A DNA stretch of 64,000 nt from Minisyncoccota bacterium (GTDB lineage: Bacteria > Patescibacteriota > JACMRA01), in the NCBI GenBank assembly GCA_014376695.1, contig JACMRA010000016.1, positions 111,814 through 175,813 of the forward strand, in the 5' to 3' direction. Shown piece after piece: positions 43,406 to 52,336 of this stretch (position 1 is the stretch's first letter; each line of letters starts with the position of its first letter). Under the pieces are notes generated by a model. That model was not told where the DNA came from and searched no databases. It saw only the letters and a list, made by a program, of their open reading frames with translations. The position numbers were made by a program, and so were the translations under genes.

Positions 43406-44938
43406 ATGACTCGATTTTTTACTAATTTATATATTACGATATTAGTTTTTTGCACATCAATATGGGCTTTTAGCTCCTTTTTTTGGCTGATTCAGTACCC
43501 GAGTGCGCCTTGGGCTTTGGCACTGAGCACGATTCTGACAATAACTGTAGTAATCTTACTTAATTACAATTACATCAAAGCCAATTACATCAAGTTTAAC
43601 TCTAAACCTTTTGCCCTACCTCTATTATTAGCCATCGATTTGATTAGTTACGGCTCGATAATTCTTGGGGTATTTTATATAAGCAAGGTCGCTACCCCAT
43701 TTGCAACACCAAAAAATCTCGCCTACGCCCAAGCCCTTCAAGCCTTCAAACAGGGCTGGAACCCAATTTTGTACGATGCGAGCAATCTGGCAATCAGTAA
43801 TTCCAACCAGCTTTGGTCCCAACTCCCTCGTTTTAGCATATCTAATTATTACAGCCTGAGTTCAATTAGCGGGCTTAATGCTGGGATTTTCTTGAATTTA
43901 CTATTGATTATCGCAGGCCTGGCTTGTAGTGCTTTGGCCATTAATAAGCTACTTCCGCGCAACCTCAATTTGGTCAATCGATACTTTTGGCGAATTGCTC
44001 TAACCTTAATTATTACTTGTAATCCAATCACCCTGCGCCTTGCCAGTAGTTTGGAAGTCCTCCCCCAGATTTACGCACTCTATATTATTATCCTAAGTTC
44101 CGGCGTCCTGATCAGCAAAAAAAAGTCAAATATAATCCATTGGACAACTATAACCCTCTCAACTATTATACTGGCTGGATTAAGTTATTTTGCCCTACTT
44201 ATCGGCACTCTTCTGGCCATTGGCATAGTTGCCTACCACAAACTCAATAACAGCCTTAAAATATCTCCCCAAGTTTCTTTGGCCGTATCAGAAATTGCTA
44301 TCCTTGGTGCCCTAATCAACTTCAACCCCTACATTCCCAAGCTCATTGATAAACTCGGTGGTATCAATGCTACCGGTATTAGCCAGCTCGGCGACAAATT
44401 ACTTGGCCTAATTAATCAACAATTCAACACCGTTATCCCAAGCTTGTTTGCAATGACGGGTACTAACCGCCAGTTAATCTATTCCAAGCTGCCTTTTGTA
44501 ATTGACAATTCAGAAATCGCCGTCCTTAAGAATCCTAACCTACCTCTTGTAACCGGTGGTCTTGGCCTGTGGTTTGGTGGAGTTATACTTATCTGGATTC
44601 TAGGAAATAGCTATCTCTACTGGCTAACTTGCCTCAAACCCAAGCGAATTGGCGAGGCTAACCTAGAAGAGCAAATGATTATCAAGTTCCACCACCAACG
44701 GAATATGCTGATTATTCTTATTTATACAATTTTTACAGTATTTTTGGTATTTTTGGGGCTTTTGACTCGAGATATTTTTAATCTAAATCAATTGAGTTTT
44801 TGGTGGCTTGTACCTTGTAGCAGTTTGATTGTCTGGCTCTATTTTGACGATGCCAGGCTTGATATTGCACGGCAGGTTTTGGCAGTGTTCTTAATCGGTA
44901 ATTGCCTGCTAACAATTTGGCTTGGATTAGGAATTTGA
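43406..44938 (+). CDS. Polytopic membrane protein, possibly glycan-related, unknown
   Basis: 510 residues with about 12 helices. One larger external segment (about residues 100-150, FATPKNLAYAQALQAFKQGWNPILYDAS) resembles the first periplasmic loop of lipid-linked-sugar (GT-C) transferases, but no DxD or similar acidic pair is evident. It stands 52 bases after the GT2 gene on the same strand and has similar base composition, so it probably works with it in envelope glycan synthesis. Ends in TGA, which confirms the standard meaning of that codon here. Confidence 0.65.
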   Translation: MTRFFTNLYITILVFCTSIWAFSSFFWLIQYPSAPWALALSTILTITVVILLNYNYIKANYIKFNSKPFALPLLLAIDLISYGSIILGVFYISKVATPFATPKNLAYAQALQAFKQGWNPILYDASNLAISNSNQLWSQLPRFSISNYYSLSSISGLNAGIFLNLLLIIAGLACSALAINKLLPRNLNLVNRYFWRIALTLIITCNPITLRLASSLEVLPQIYALYIIILSSGVLISKKKSNIIHWTTITLSTIILAGLSYFALLIGTLLAIGIVAYHKLNNSLKISPQVSLAVSEIAILGALINFNPYIPKLIDKLGGINATGISQLGDKLLGLINQQFNTVIPSLFAMTGTNRQLIYSKLPFVIDNSEIAVLKNPNLPLVTGGLGLWFGGVILIWILGNSYLYWLTCLKPKRIGEANLEEQMIIKFHHQRNMLIILIYTIFTVFLVFLGLLTRDIFNLNQLSFWWLVPCSSLIVWLYFDDARLDIARQVLAVFLIGNCLLTIWLGLGI

Positions 44939-44963
44939 CAAAGTAACTAGTATTTAGTATATA
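44935..44963 (+). promoter_or_regulatory. Promoter, TTGACA-17-TATATA, 9 bases before the PP2C start
   Basis: Perfect TTGACA (44935-44940), which includes the stop codon of the previous gene, a 17-base spacer and TATATA (44958-44963). The ATG of the phosphatase remnant follows 9 bases later. Leaderless arrangement. Confidence 0.6.
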
Positions 44964-44972
44964 TAGTCAATA

Positions 44973-46003
44973 ATGAGCGATACTCCCGGCCTGTTTCAAC
45001 CACAAAAATACGAGCTTCCAAAAATACCTGGTACCCGTAACGGCGACGGTAGTTTTTTTCGATCCTTACCAAGTGGTAATTTTGCCATGGTTTGTGATGG
45101 CGTAGGTGAAAATAATTCTAATTCACTCCTAAAAAGCCATCTTTAGACTTGACCCTGGTATGGATGCCACTCCAATGGATATTCGATCTTCGCGTTGGAT
45201 GGAACAAGTTTGCGAAGTAATTATCGATAAACCTGAATTTATAGCTAAATTTGATAAAGTTAAAACCCTCGAGGAGCTTATATTCTTGCAACAACAAACA
45301 CTGAAAGAAATCATCAGGCAATTCCAAACTTAGGCCTCGCCTCGTAACTTATATTTAGTCTGCAAATTGGTCGGTAGCTTTTTTTTGACCAAAGAATCTG
45401 TTGGAACCGTAGGGCTAACTTACGGAGATGTATTTACTTTTGACAGCGATGGGCAAATTATTTCGATAGTCAAAAAGCTGAATTTCAAGAAGATTATAAT
45501 CAAACTTGTTCCGAAATACTATGGGATAATCTCAATATGGCCATACTCCAGATAATACCACTGGTCAAAAAGCTAGTAGACCCAAAAAAACCGGGAGGAA
45601 GTCTTTATATCCGCCTTAGATAGAATTAAAGAAAAGGTCTATCCAAATCGATACGGGGTTCTTAGATGCTTTTAAACAGTGGCTCCGAGCAGATGGAGTT
45701 AAGGATATTTTCAAAACCCAACACATGCCGACAACGATTATTAGTTCAGAATTATCAAGTAATGACCCAAAACTATATCCCTCCCCAATTGTTCAAGATA
45801 TAATAATGACTAGCGACGGAATAGAGGACGGGGTCAAAATTACTACTTTGGACAATCAACAACAGCTTTTGATTGACTATCCCTCGATAATTACCTATAT
45901 TTTGATGTTCCAAAAATTGTCGCTCACACCGATCAAAGACGATGATTTGTTATGCCTGGACATTAGGTATTTGACAACCCCCCAAATACTATCCACTAAC
46001 TAA
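44973..46003 (+). pseudogene. PP2C-type protein phosphatase, decayed
   Basis: The first frame from ATG 44973 reads a PP2C start (RNGDGSFF, then SGNFAMVCDGVGEN, the metal-binding DGxG motif) but stops after 58 codons. Later pieces continue the fold in shifting frames: a middle part with WMEQVCEVIIDKPEF, one with VGTVGLTYGDVFTF, and at the end DIIMTSDGIEDGV and KDDDLLCLDIRYL, matching the last two PP2C metal-site motifs. At least three frame changes are needed, some near T8 and A7 runs. A promoter still stands before it. Most likely a recently lost Ser/Thr phosphatase, unless the frameshifts are sequencing errors. Confidence 0.75.
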
Positions 46004-46008
46004 TTTAT

Positions 46009-46425
46009 ATGCAATTTCGTAACTCCAAAAATATGTTCTGGCGACATTGGTTGACGGCCCCTGTCATCTGGGCGCCTTTCCCGTTTGTTTTAATCCTTGA
46101 TTTGATGATGGAGATATATCACCAAGTTGGCTTTGGCCTCTGCAAGTTGGAGCGGGTTGATCGAAGCCAGTATATTCAAATCCGAGACCGCGGCAAACTC
46201 CAATACCTCAGCCCCCTAGAAAAAATTGGCTGTATGTATTGCGGTTATATCAACGGCGTAATGCTCTATTGGGGCGAAATATGCCAGCGAACAGAGGCCT
46301 ATTGGTGCGGAATTATGCACGAGGGTAAGCCAGGCTTTGAAACTCAAAAGCACCAAATTAAGGGACATTTTGCCAAGTTCAATGACCGAGAGGATACTAA
46401 TAACAAGTATCGAGAGTTTTTTTAG
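46009..46425 (+). CDS. Small Cys-containing protein of unknown family
   Basis: 138 residues. One hydrophobic segment (about 14-32, APVIWAPFPFVLILDLMMEIYH) precedes a conserved-looking region YLSPLEKIGCMYCGYINGVMLYWGEICQRTEAYWCG with four cysteines, a plausible metal or Fe-S site. The polar tail ends KYREFF. It starts 5 bases after the phosphatase remnant. A degenerate copy of its last 30 codons lies 500 bases downstream, showing local duplication. I do not recognise the family. Confidence 0.7.
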   Translation: MQFRNSKNMFWRHWLTAPVIWAPFPFVLILDLMMEIYHQVGFGLCKLERVDRSQYIQIRDRGKLQYLSPLEKIGCMYCGYINGVMLYWGEICQRTEAYWCGIMHEGKPGFETQKHQIKGHFAKFNDREDTNNKYREFF

Positions 46426-46441
46426 GTGGCTTGACATAATG

Positions 46442-46759
46442 TTAGATACTCTCTTAGTACTTAGATCAAACTCCTCTAAAAAATATCTCAATATGATCCA
46501 AAAAGCTCTTATCCCGTTCGTAATCTCAATGATATTACCGCTTTATAATGTATATCTAAGTTTCGGTAACCCGGCTCCTGACTATTACGGTGAATTTGCA
46601 TTTCGGCATCTACCGCCAATTATTTTTTTGGTATCCTGGACTGTTTATTATTTTGCTAATAAGTCAAATATGGCCGTAATCAAAAATAATATGACTATTA
46701 ACTGGTTCTTTTTGATCTCCTTATTCTCTTCAGTAAGTGAATGGACGAATGGCTATTAG
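46442..46759 (+). CDS. Small membrane protein of unknown function
   Basis: About 105 residues from ATG 46442 with three hydrophobic helices (about 23-42, 57-75 and 88-101) joined by short loops; ends EWTNGY. It overlaps no other gene and follows the Cys-containing protein by 16 bases. No family recognised. The start is uncertain, since the track frame opens further upstream inside the previous gene. Confidence 0.5.
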   Translation, partial: LDTLLVLRSNSSKKYLNMIQKALIPFVISMILPLYNVYLSFGNPAPDYYGEFAFRHLPPIIFLVSWTVYYFANKSNMAVIKNNMTINWFFLISLFSSVSEWTNGY

Positions 46760-46807
46760 ATGGGTTTTTGTATTTTTGTTTGACTTAATAGGTTTTTATT
46801 AGATCTC

Positions 46808-46935
46808 CCTACCGCAGCGTCCCGCCAAAAATCAGCCCTGCTTTGTAACTCAAAAGCACCAAGTCAAGTGTGGGGGACTTTGCCAAGTTTAACGACCTAA
46901 AGGATACTAATAACAAGTATCGGGGGGGGTTTTAA
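46808..46935. repeat. Degenerate duplicated 3' ends of two neighbouring genes
   Basis: 46808-46835 resembles the last bases of the heliorhodopsin gene (CTACCGCAGCGTCCCGCCAA against CTACCTCAGTGTCCCGCCGA at 47960; encodes FGGTLR-stop on the minus strand). 46841-46934 resembles the last 90 bases of the 46009 gene, including the 22-base match around GGATACTAATAACAAGTATC. The rest of both copies is gone. No intact gene lies in 46760-46941. Confidence 0.75.
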
Positions 46936-46941
46936 GGGGGG

Positions 46942-47916
46942 TTAAGGAGATGCTTTCAAATCAGCAGAAGCAATTAGATTGTAATTATAGTCAGGGTTTA
47001 CTAGGATTTTTATGTTAGAAATTTGGTAGCTTTTGTTGGGAGTTAAATCTTTGACAGATAAATTTATACTTGAAGACCCGATCACCCAAGACGGTATTTC
47101 TGGGCCACTGTTAAAACCTGTAACCGGATTCTTCACGTTCTCGAAATTAAAATAATCTATATTTTTGGATTGCCGAAATGGCTGGACTTGATCTTTGAGT
47201 ACTTGCAATGACCAGCCCCTTTTTAATTTTTCCTCGATAAATATATCGCTTAATTTCTTTTCAATACTCTTTGTATCTGCTTTTTTTAAGGTTATATTTT
47301 TGGTTACATTGCTTGTAATAGAAGTCCCATCCGTGTCCCAATATTGACCATCGATTACCTCTACATATTTATCCCGCCAAATATCAAAGCCTCCTTGAAT
47401 AGTGATTTTGGTATCTTTATTGATATAAGTAATTGGGCTTTCTTCTTGCAACTCTGATATATAGCGAAGGGTAAAATCCGACTTATTGATTTCGGGATTA
47501 TTCTGAGCCTGATCAAATTGAGAGCCAGAACTGTATTCATAAATTTTTGGGATTATTTGAACAAGGGGGTATTTACTATTTCGCTGATCTGGTGTCAAAA
47601 TTGAGTTTGTATAAAAATTAAATCCAAGAGCTATACCCAAATACACTCCAAGAACCAACAACGGACTGAAGAATCCAACCCACGACCATACCCAGCTTAA
47701 AGCATGTTTAAAAAGTGCTTTACAAATTATTAATGATACAATCTGACAAATCAAAATAATTGGTAAAAATACAGGTAAGTAAATTATTGTTACCACGAAT
47801 GCCCCTCGCCCCAATTGTCGTAATCCGCCAATAAAAAGTATATGTAGCAATATATTAACGCCAACTCCGTTAAGAATGGAAAGTAAGATTTTCGGTAGTT
47901 TTTGTAATAATGACAT
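46942..47916 (-). CDS. Membrane protein with extracytoplasmic domain, partner of heliorhodopsin gene
   Basis: 324 residues: three N-terminal helices (about 10-32, 36-62 and 72-100), then about 210 residues of soluble, Ser/Thr/Lys-rich sequence with beta-strand character (TLRYISELQEESPITYINKDTKITIQGG). The topology predicts that the soluble domain is outside the cell. It starts 44 bases after the heliorhodopsin stop on the same strand, so they are probably co-transcribed, and it is a candidate interaction partner. No recognised domain. Confidence 0.7.
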   Translation of the reverse strand: MSLLQKLPKILLSILNGVGVNILLHILFIGGLRQLGRGAFVVTIIYLPVFLPIILICQIVSLIICKALFKHALSWVWSWVGFFSPLLVLGVYLGIALGFNFYTNSILTPDQRNSKYPLVQIIPKIYEYSSGSQFDQAQNNPEINKSDFTLRYISELQEESPITYINKDTKITIQGGFDIWRDKYVEVIDGQYWDTDGTSITSNVTKNITLKKADTKSIEKKLSDIFIEEKLKRGWSLQVLKDQVQPFRQSKNIDYFNFENVKNPVTGFNSGPEIPSWVIGSSSINLSVKDLTPNKSYQISNIKILVNPDYNYNLIASADLKASP

Positions 47917-47959
47917 AGAAAAACCATGTCTGTTTTTGTTGATTCCGTCAATGATTCAT

Positions 47960-48925
47960 CTACCTCAGTGTCCCGCCGAAAATGAACCAGGCCAGGACTG
48001 ATTTGGCTACTAGGGAGAGTAAGATATAGACTTTTTCCCCGAAAAGGTAATTTTTCCATTTGCCAACGCCCTTGTATTGCAGATACATATTAAGAGCAAA
48101 ACAATTGAAGAATACGAACAAAATTGGGAAAACAAAGCGGACGGTATTCAAAACATCTTTGAACCGCTGAGGTAATTCTTGAATATTACCAAGCCTGTCA
48201 AAAGCCACATAAAAATAAATACCCATAACAATCCAGGGAATAGCCCCAGCAAAACATCCATATATAAAGTGCGACCAATTAGGCTTATAGCTATTTTGCT
48301 CAATAGTTTTTGTCTGGACTACTAGGCCGTTTTGGCGAGTAATTTGGGAGATTTCTTGCACTTTACTATATTTTTGCAGGTCACTGTTGTGCATCTCCAT
48401 ACTCGCACCGAACAAATTCATACAAGCATTAATTGCCAAAAGCGGTATCAAGATCCCAGCGTCGCGAATACCGCACAAAAGAGCAATAATCAGGATCATA
48501 ACTGAGCTAGAAATAGCATATTCATACCATCTAATCAAATTCATCTTGGACTCAAGCTTGGCCAAATACCAGGGATAAACCTTTGGTAATATCGTGATCA
48601 AATGAGCCAATGCGGACAAAAACAAAAAGAAGGCCACCGTCTTGCCAAGATCAATACTTATCCAGTCTTGAATAGCTAGCGGAATAGATTCTGGGCGTCG
48701 GCCGGTCGGCCCAGTAAAAATTGGACTAGGCAAATTCCAGAAGAGCTTTTGTGAGAAACCATTGGAGAGGGCGACCATGGTGATTGCTTGGCCCAAATGC
48801 AGGCAGGCCATAACCCCGTTCCAGAGCCGAAGATTTTTGGTTGAGTTTTTGGTTGTAATATCCTCGGGCCGAATTTGGATTGGGGCGATGACTTTGTCCG
48901 AATTTTTCGGTGTGTTGCTGATCAT
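47960..48925 (-). CDS. Heliorhodopsin
   Basis: 321 residues, seven helices. The retinal Schiff-base Lys308 lies in LSLVAKSVLAWFIFGGTL. The counterion Glu135 is in RWYEYAISSSVMILI, both near-identical to characterised heliorhodopsins. YLQYKGVGKWKNYLFGEKVYI is the family's conserved loop before helix G. It differs in a longer loop between helices D and E (about residues 175-215) and a polar 30-residue N-terminus, which is cytoplasmic in this family. Heliorhodopsins sense light with a slow photocycle and do not pump. No retinal-synthesis gene (blh, crtB) is in the window. Start at ATG 48925; the longer track start adds non-conserved residues. Confidence 0.93.
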   Translation of the reverse strand: MISNTPKNSDKVIAPIQIRPEDITTKNSTKNLRLWNGVMACLHLGQAITMVALSNGFSQKLFWNLPSPIFTGPTGRRPESIPLAIQDWISIDLGKTVAFFLFLSALAHLITILPKVYPWYLAKLESKMNLIRWYEYAISSSVMILIIALLCGIRDAGILIPLLAINACMNLFGASMEMHNSDLQKYSKVQEISQITRQNGLVVQTKTIEQNSYKPNWSHFIYGCFAGAIPWIVMGIYFYVAFDRLGNIQELPQRFKDVLNTVRFVFPILFVFFNCFALNMYLQYKGVGKWKNYLFGEKVYILLSLVAKSVLAWFIFGGTLR

Positions 48926-49043
48926 ATTTTTGGTGTTTGTTAATATAGGCTGAGTATGAACAATATATTGATTTCTATCAAGAAAACTACTTAACTTGAC
49001 TAGACTCCAATTTTTTGACAAGTTACAAAATATCTAACTTCCT

Positions 49044-50399
49044 ATGACAAAAAAAAATCTATTCCAATCTCTCAACTGTCTAAGCATCTTGATTATGCTC
49101 GGGCTGTCTTTAATCAGTCCGCTGACCTTAGCCCAAAGTGCCCCCAACTATCCTAACAAAATAAATTTTTATATCCCGTTCGTTGTCCAAAATGGCAGCA
49201 AACAACCAACGACTCAAATCAGCGGGTCTAACTTCGGTTTCAATACCAATGTCACCGAAAATGACCAAATAAGATACGGCTGGGATAATGTAGCCATTGA
49301 TTTAACTTATAAGACCTATCCTCAAGCTGGCGGCGGCTGGATTAAAATTTATCTTGAGAACGAAAACCCCGATTCGGCAATCCTCGAGACCGGTAACAGC
49401 CCAATATCTATCAAGTCAATTGCCCCAAAGCTCAAAGAAGGTCGAAACAAAATTATCCTAGTCTTTGTCGACAGTTCTAACGATCCAGCCAAATCCCAGT
49501 CCAAGGCTAGTTTGACTTTTAACTTTCAATCGGCCACTCCGCCGCCAACAATTAATCTTACTGAACCCGCAGAAAACAGCCTGCTAATGGCTCAATTCGA
49601 CCGCAAATTCCGCTTGGAACTTGGTAACTTTGGCCTAACTAGCGAACCCTCAAAAGAACTAGATCGAGGTATCCTCAAGGTATTTTTGAATGATATTAAG
49701 ACCAAACCCCTGGCAATTATCAAAAAAAGTACCGAATTAGACGCTAATAAACATATTGTCGAATTTGGCTCCAAAGAGTTTGATCCCGAAATAAATATTC
49801 CAGATAGCAGGACAAGTAGGTTAATATTCGTGCTTGCCAAGAGCGACGGCACCAATCTCGAATCACAAACCTCCAAGCAAATGATAACTAATTACAGTAA
49901 TACTCTCAAAGACTTGGGGCTGGCAGAAATTAGCTTTGGCGAGCCAAAAGCCGATAGGTTGGATTTGACCACTGATGGCGAGCGTAAATTTATCATAAAT
50001 ATTAATAATTTTGAGATTCTTAGCCAGCTAAGTACAGGTAACAATGAAGACAAAAAAGGTTATTTACAAATTTTTATTGACGACACACCTATCAAAACCA
50101 TCTGGAATAAAAAAGAATTTACTCTCAATGAATTGGAATATACGGACAAAGTCAGTAGTAAAAAACAAGTTAAAGTCCAGCTAGTCAACAAAGATTTTAC
50201 AAAATTAGTCCCCGATGTTTCGGCCAATCTTGACATAATCTACAAGCCAACTATTAACGTCGATCCTAACCAAAAACTAGATAAAAATCAAGTCCAAAAA
50301 GGCTGGAGCCTGCTCAATGTAAATTGGAGTTTGATTGTCGGGGGATTGATCGCCGCCCTAATTATTGGAGGGATTATTGCTCTTGTTGTAAAGGGTTAA
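49044..50399 (+). CDS. Surface protein with signal peptide and C-terminal membrane anchor
   Basis: 451 residues. Signal peptide at 1-31 (LSILIMLGLSLISPLTLAQSA). The external part is beta-rich, with repeated Ig-like character (PPTINLTEPAENSLLMAQFD). One C-terminal helix (WSLIVGGLIAALIIGGIIALVV) ends in a short cytoplasmic KG. A type I membrane protein exposed on the cell surface, perhaps an adhesin or S-layer-associated protein. It is divergent from the heliorhodopsin gene and stands before a Wzz-like gene. No enzyme motif is visible. Confidence 0.75.
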   Translation: MTKKNLFQSLNCLSILIMLGLSLISPLTLAQSAPNYPNKINFYIPFVVQNGSKQPTTQISGSNFGFNTNVTENDQIRYGWDNVAIDLTYKTYPQAGGGWIKIYLENENPDSAILETGNSPISIKSIAPKLKEGRNKIILVFVDSSNDPAKSQSKASLTFNFQSATPPPTINLTEPAENSLLMAQFDRKFRLELGNFGLTSEPSKELDRGILKVFLNDIKTKPLAIIKKSTELDANKHIVEFGSKEFDPEINIPDSRTSRLIFVLAKSDGTNLESQTSKQMITNYSNTLKDLGLAEISFGEPKADRLDLTTDGERKFIININNFEILSQLSTGNNEDKKGYLQIFIDDTPIKTIWNKKEFTLNELEYTDKVSSKKQVKVQLVNKDFTKLVPDVSANLDIIYKPTINVDPNQKLDKNQVQKGWSLLNVNWSLIVGGLIAALIIGGIIALVVKG

Positions 50400-50466
50400 T
50401 TTGACAGATTACTGCCTATCACTTTGACTTATAACTAATATCCGACTATCCTCGAATCCTAATTTT

Positions 50467-51072
50467 ATGACTAACAGTAACCTTTTGACCAAATTCCGTA
50501 AATATTTTTTTGTAATTATTATTTGTCTGCTAATTGCTGGCGGGTACAGCTTTAATCTCGATCGAAAAAGTGAGTATTTAGCCTCGGTTTCAATTGGGTT
50601 TAGCCCCAAACCTCAAGCTAGCTTAGCCCAAAGCCCCAGCCTTAATGACAAAGAATACACATTATTACTCAACGGTTTTACTCAATATCTTCAAGCTCGG
50701 TTTGCCACTCTCAATATCCAAAATTCTTATACTCAAGTCCTAGAAACTCCCCTGACCAAAGCTAACGAAAAAAAAGCTATTTACGATATAATTCCAACCG
50801 GTCTTGGTTATATCAACTTGTCTATATCAACTAATTCGGCAGCCAAAGCCCAAAAATTTATCGACACTACCAAGGAAGTTATTAACAACAAACTAATCCC
50901 TGAGTGGAACACCGAGCGAGTGGCCGAGTACCAAGTAGCCACTAACAACAATCTAATTTCCAGTATCTCTGAGACCAAACCAAGTCCAGTAACTCTGCTT
51001 ATCCCAATTCTCGCAGCCTTAGTTGTTGGCTCTATAATCACCCTCCTGCTACCAATACCAAAAAACAAATAA
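50467..51072 (+). CDS. Wzz/chain-length-determinant-like two-helix membrane protein
   Basis: 201 residues with one helix near each end (about 13-29 and 172-193) and about 140 helical, Ala/Asn-rich residues between, on the outer side. This is the topology of polysaccharide co-polymerases (Wzz family). The pre-helix segment SPVTLLIPILAALVVGSIITLLLP resembles the Wzz TM2 Pro-rich region. Length is short for the family (about 330). It could set glycan chain length together with the GT2 or the O-antigen-ligase-like protein. It ends 7 bases before serS. Confidence 0.65.
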   Translation: MTNSNLLTKFRKYFFVIIICLLIAGGYSFNLDRKSEYLASVSIGFSPKPQASLAQSPSLNDKEYTLLLNGFTQYLQARFATLNIQNSYTQVLETPLTKANEKKAIYDIIPTGLGYINLSISTNSAAKAQKFIDTTKEVINNKLIPEWNTERVAEYQVATNNNLISSISETKPSPVTLLIPILAALVVGSIITLLLPIPKNK

Positions 51073-51079
51073 CAAAAAT

Positions 51080-52336
51080 ATGATTTCTCTCACACATCTA
51101 ATTACAAGCCCCGACATCTACCGCCAAGAATTAATCAAGCGATTCAAAGATCCGGCAACAGTTGATGCGATCATCGAAGTTAACCAAAAGTTCAAATTAG
51201 CTCAAGCTCAATTGGAGCTACTCCGGCAACAAAAGAATCAATTCAATCTATTGGTTATCAATTTGCAAGGGCAAGAAAAACAGGCCAAAATCAGCGAGAT
51301 GAAACTAATTAGTGACCAAATTCGAGTTGCCGAGTCAAATACAAAAATCCACTCCACATTACAAAATCAGCTCCTATCCAAAATACCCAATCTGACTTGG
51401 GAAGGTATTCCTGTAGCCCGCAATGACGATGGCAATGTTGAAATCGCCCAATACGGCACAAAACCGCGATTTGATTTCGAGCCGCTTAATTACTATGATT
51501 TGCCAGTATTCAAGCGAGATTATGACAGTGTCAAGGGCGTTGAGGCGGCTGGTTTTCGCGGATTTTATATCAAAGGCGAAGTTGCCAAACTCCAAAAAGC
51601 CCTTTTTGACTGGACAATGGATAGGCTTATTGCCAAAGGCTTTGATTATATTATTCCGCCAATATTTGTTAATGAAGAAGTTATGAACGGGACTGGATTT
51701 TTTCCGGATGGACGAGATGACTGCTACACAGTTGGAGCCAGTGACAAAGAATTCTATTTACCAGGGACGAGCGAAGCAGCCTTAATGTATTACCATTCCC
51801 ATCAGACGGTGTCAATGATTGACCCAATTCGCTTGACCGCTTACACCAGATGTTTTCGCAAGGAAGCCGGTAGTTACGGCAAGGATACAAAAGGCGGAAT
51901 GAGAGTTAACCAATTCGAAAAAATTGAAACCGTGTATCTCTGTAAACCAAGCCTTAGCACTCAAACTTTTGAGGCAATTACCTCCATATTTCACGAGTCC
52001 ATCGATATGTTAGGGCTACATTATCACGATCTCGAAGTCTCCAGTGGAGATATTTCCACCAAAAATTACCGCCAAATTGACATCGAAGCTTGGTTCCCAG
52101 CTCAAAAAGTTTTCCGCGAGCTTTGCTCCTCCTCTAATTGTACTGATTACCAAACCCGAACTCTCGGCATCAAATGCGAAGATAACGGAGCAATAGTCTT
52201 GGCTCACTCGCTCAACTGTACAGGTATGACTAATCGAACTCTATTTGCAATTATGGAGCAGTTTCAACAAGCTGACGGCTCGGTCATAGTCCCTGAGGCC
52301 TTGGTTAAATACTACGGCAAAGCCATATTAAAGTAA
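51080..52336 (+). CDS. serS: Seryl-tRNA synthetase
   Basis: 418 residues, class II synthetase charging tRNA-Ser. The N-terminal coiled-coil arm (about 25-105) binds the tRNA variable arm. Motif 2 is RCFRKEAGSYGKDTKGGMRVNQFEKIE; motif 3 is the HSLNCTGMTNRTLFAIMEQFQQADGSVIVPEAL block. The TSEAAL motif (usual TSE) and the GTGFFP loop are also present. Length is normal. Its start is 7 bases after the Wzz-like gene. The stop abuts the convergent M23 gene. Confidence 0.97.
   Translation: MISLTHLITSPDIYRQELIKRFKDPATVDAIIEVNQKFKLAQAQLELLRQQKNQFNLLVINLQGQEKQAKISEMKLISDQIRVAESNTKIHSTLQNQLLSKIPNLTWEGIPVARNDDGNVEIAQYGTKPRFDFEPLNYYDLPVFKRDYDSVKGVEAAGFRGFYIKGEVAKLQKALFDWTMDRLIAKGFDYIIPPIFVNEEVMNGTGFFPDGRDDCYTVGASDKEFYLPGTSEAALMYYHSHQTVSMIDPIRLTAYTRCFRKEAGSYGKDTKGGMRVNQFEKIETVYLCKPSLSTQTFEAITSIFHESIDMLGLHYHDLEVSSGDISTKNYRQIDIEAWFPAQKVFRELCSSSNCTDYQTRTLGIKCEDNGAIVLAHSLNCTGMTNRTLFAIMEQFQQADGSVIVPEALVKYYGKAILK

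Noticed and set aside
46216-46491. 91-residue minus-strand ORF
   Set aside because: Antisense shadow of the Cys-containing gene at 46009-46425.
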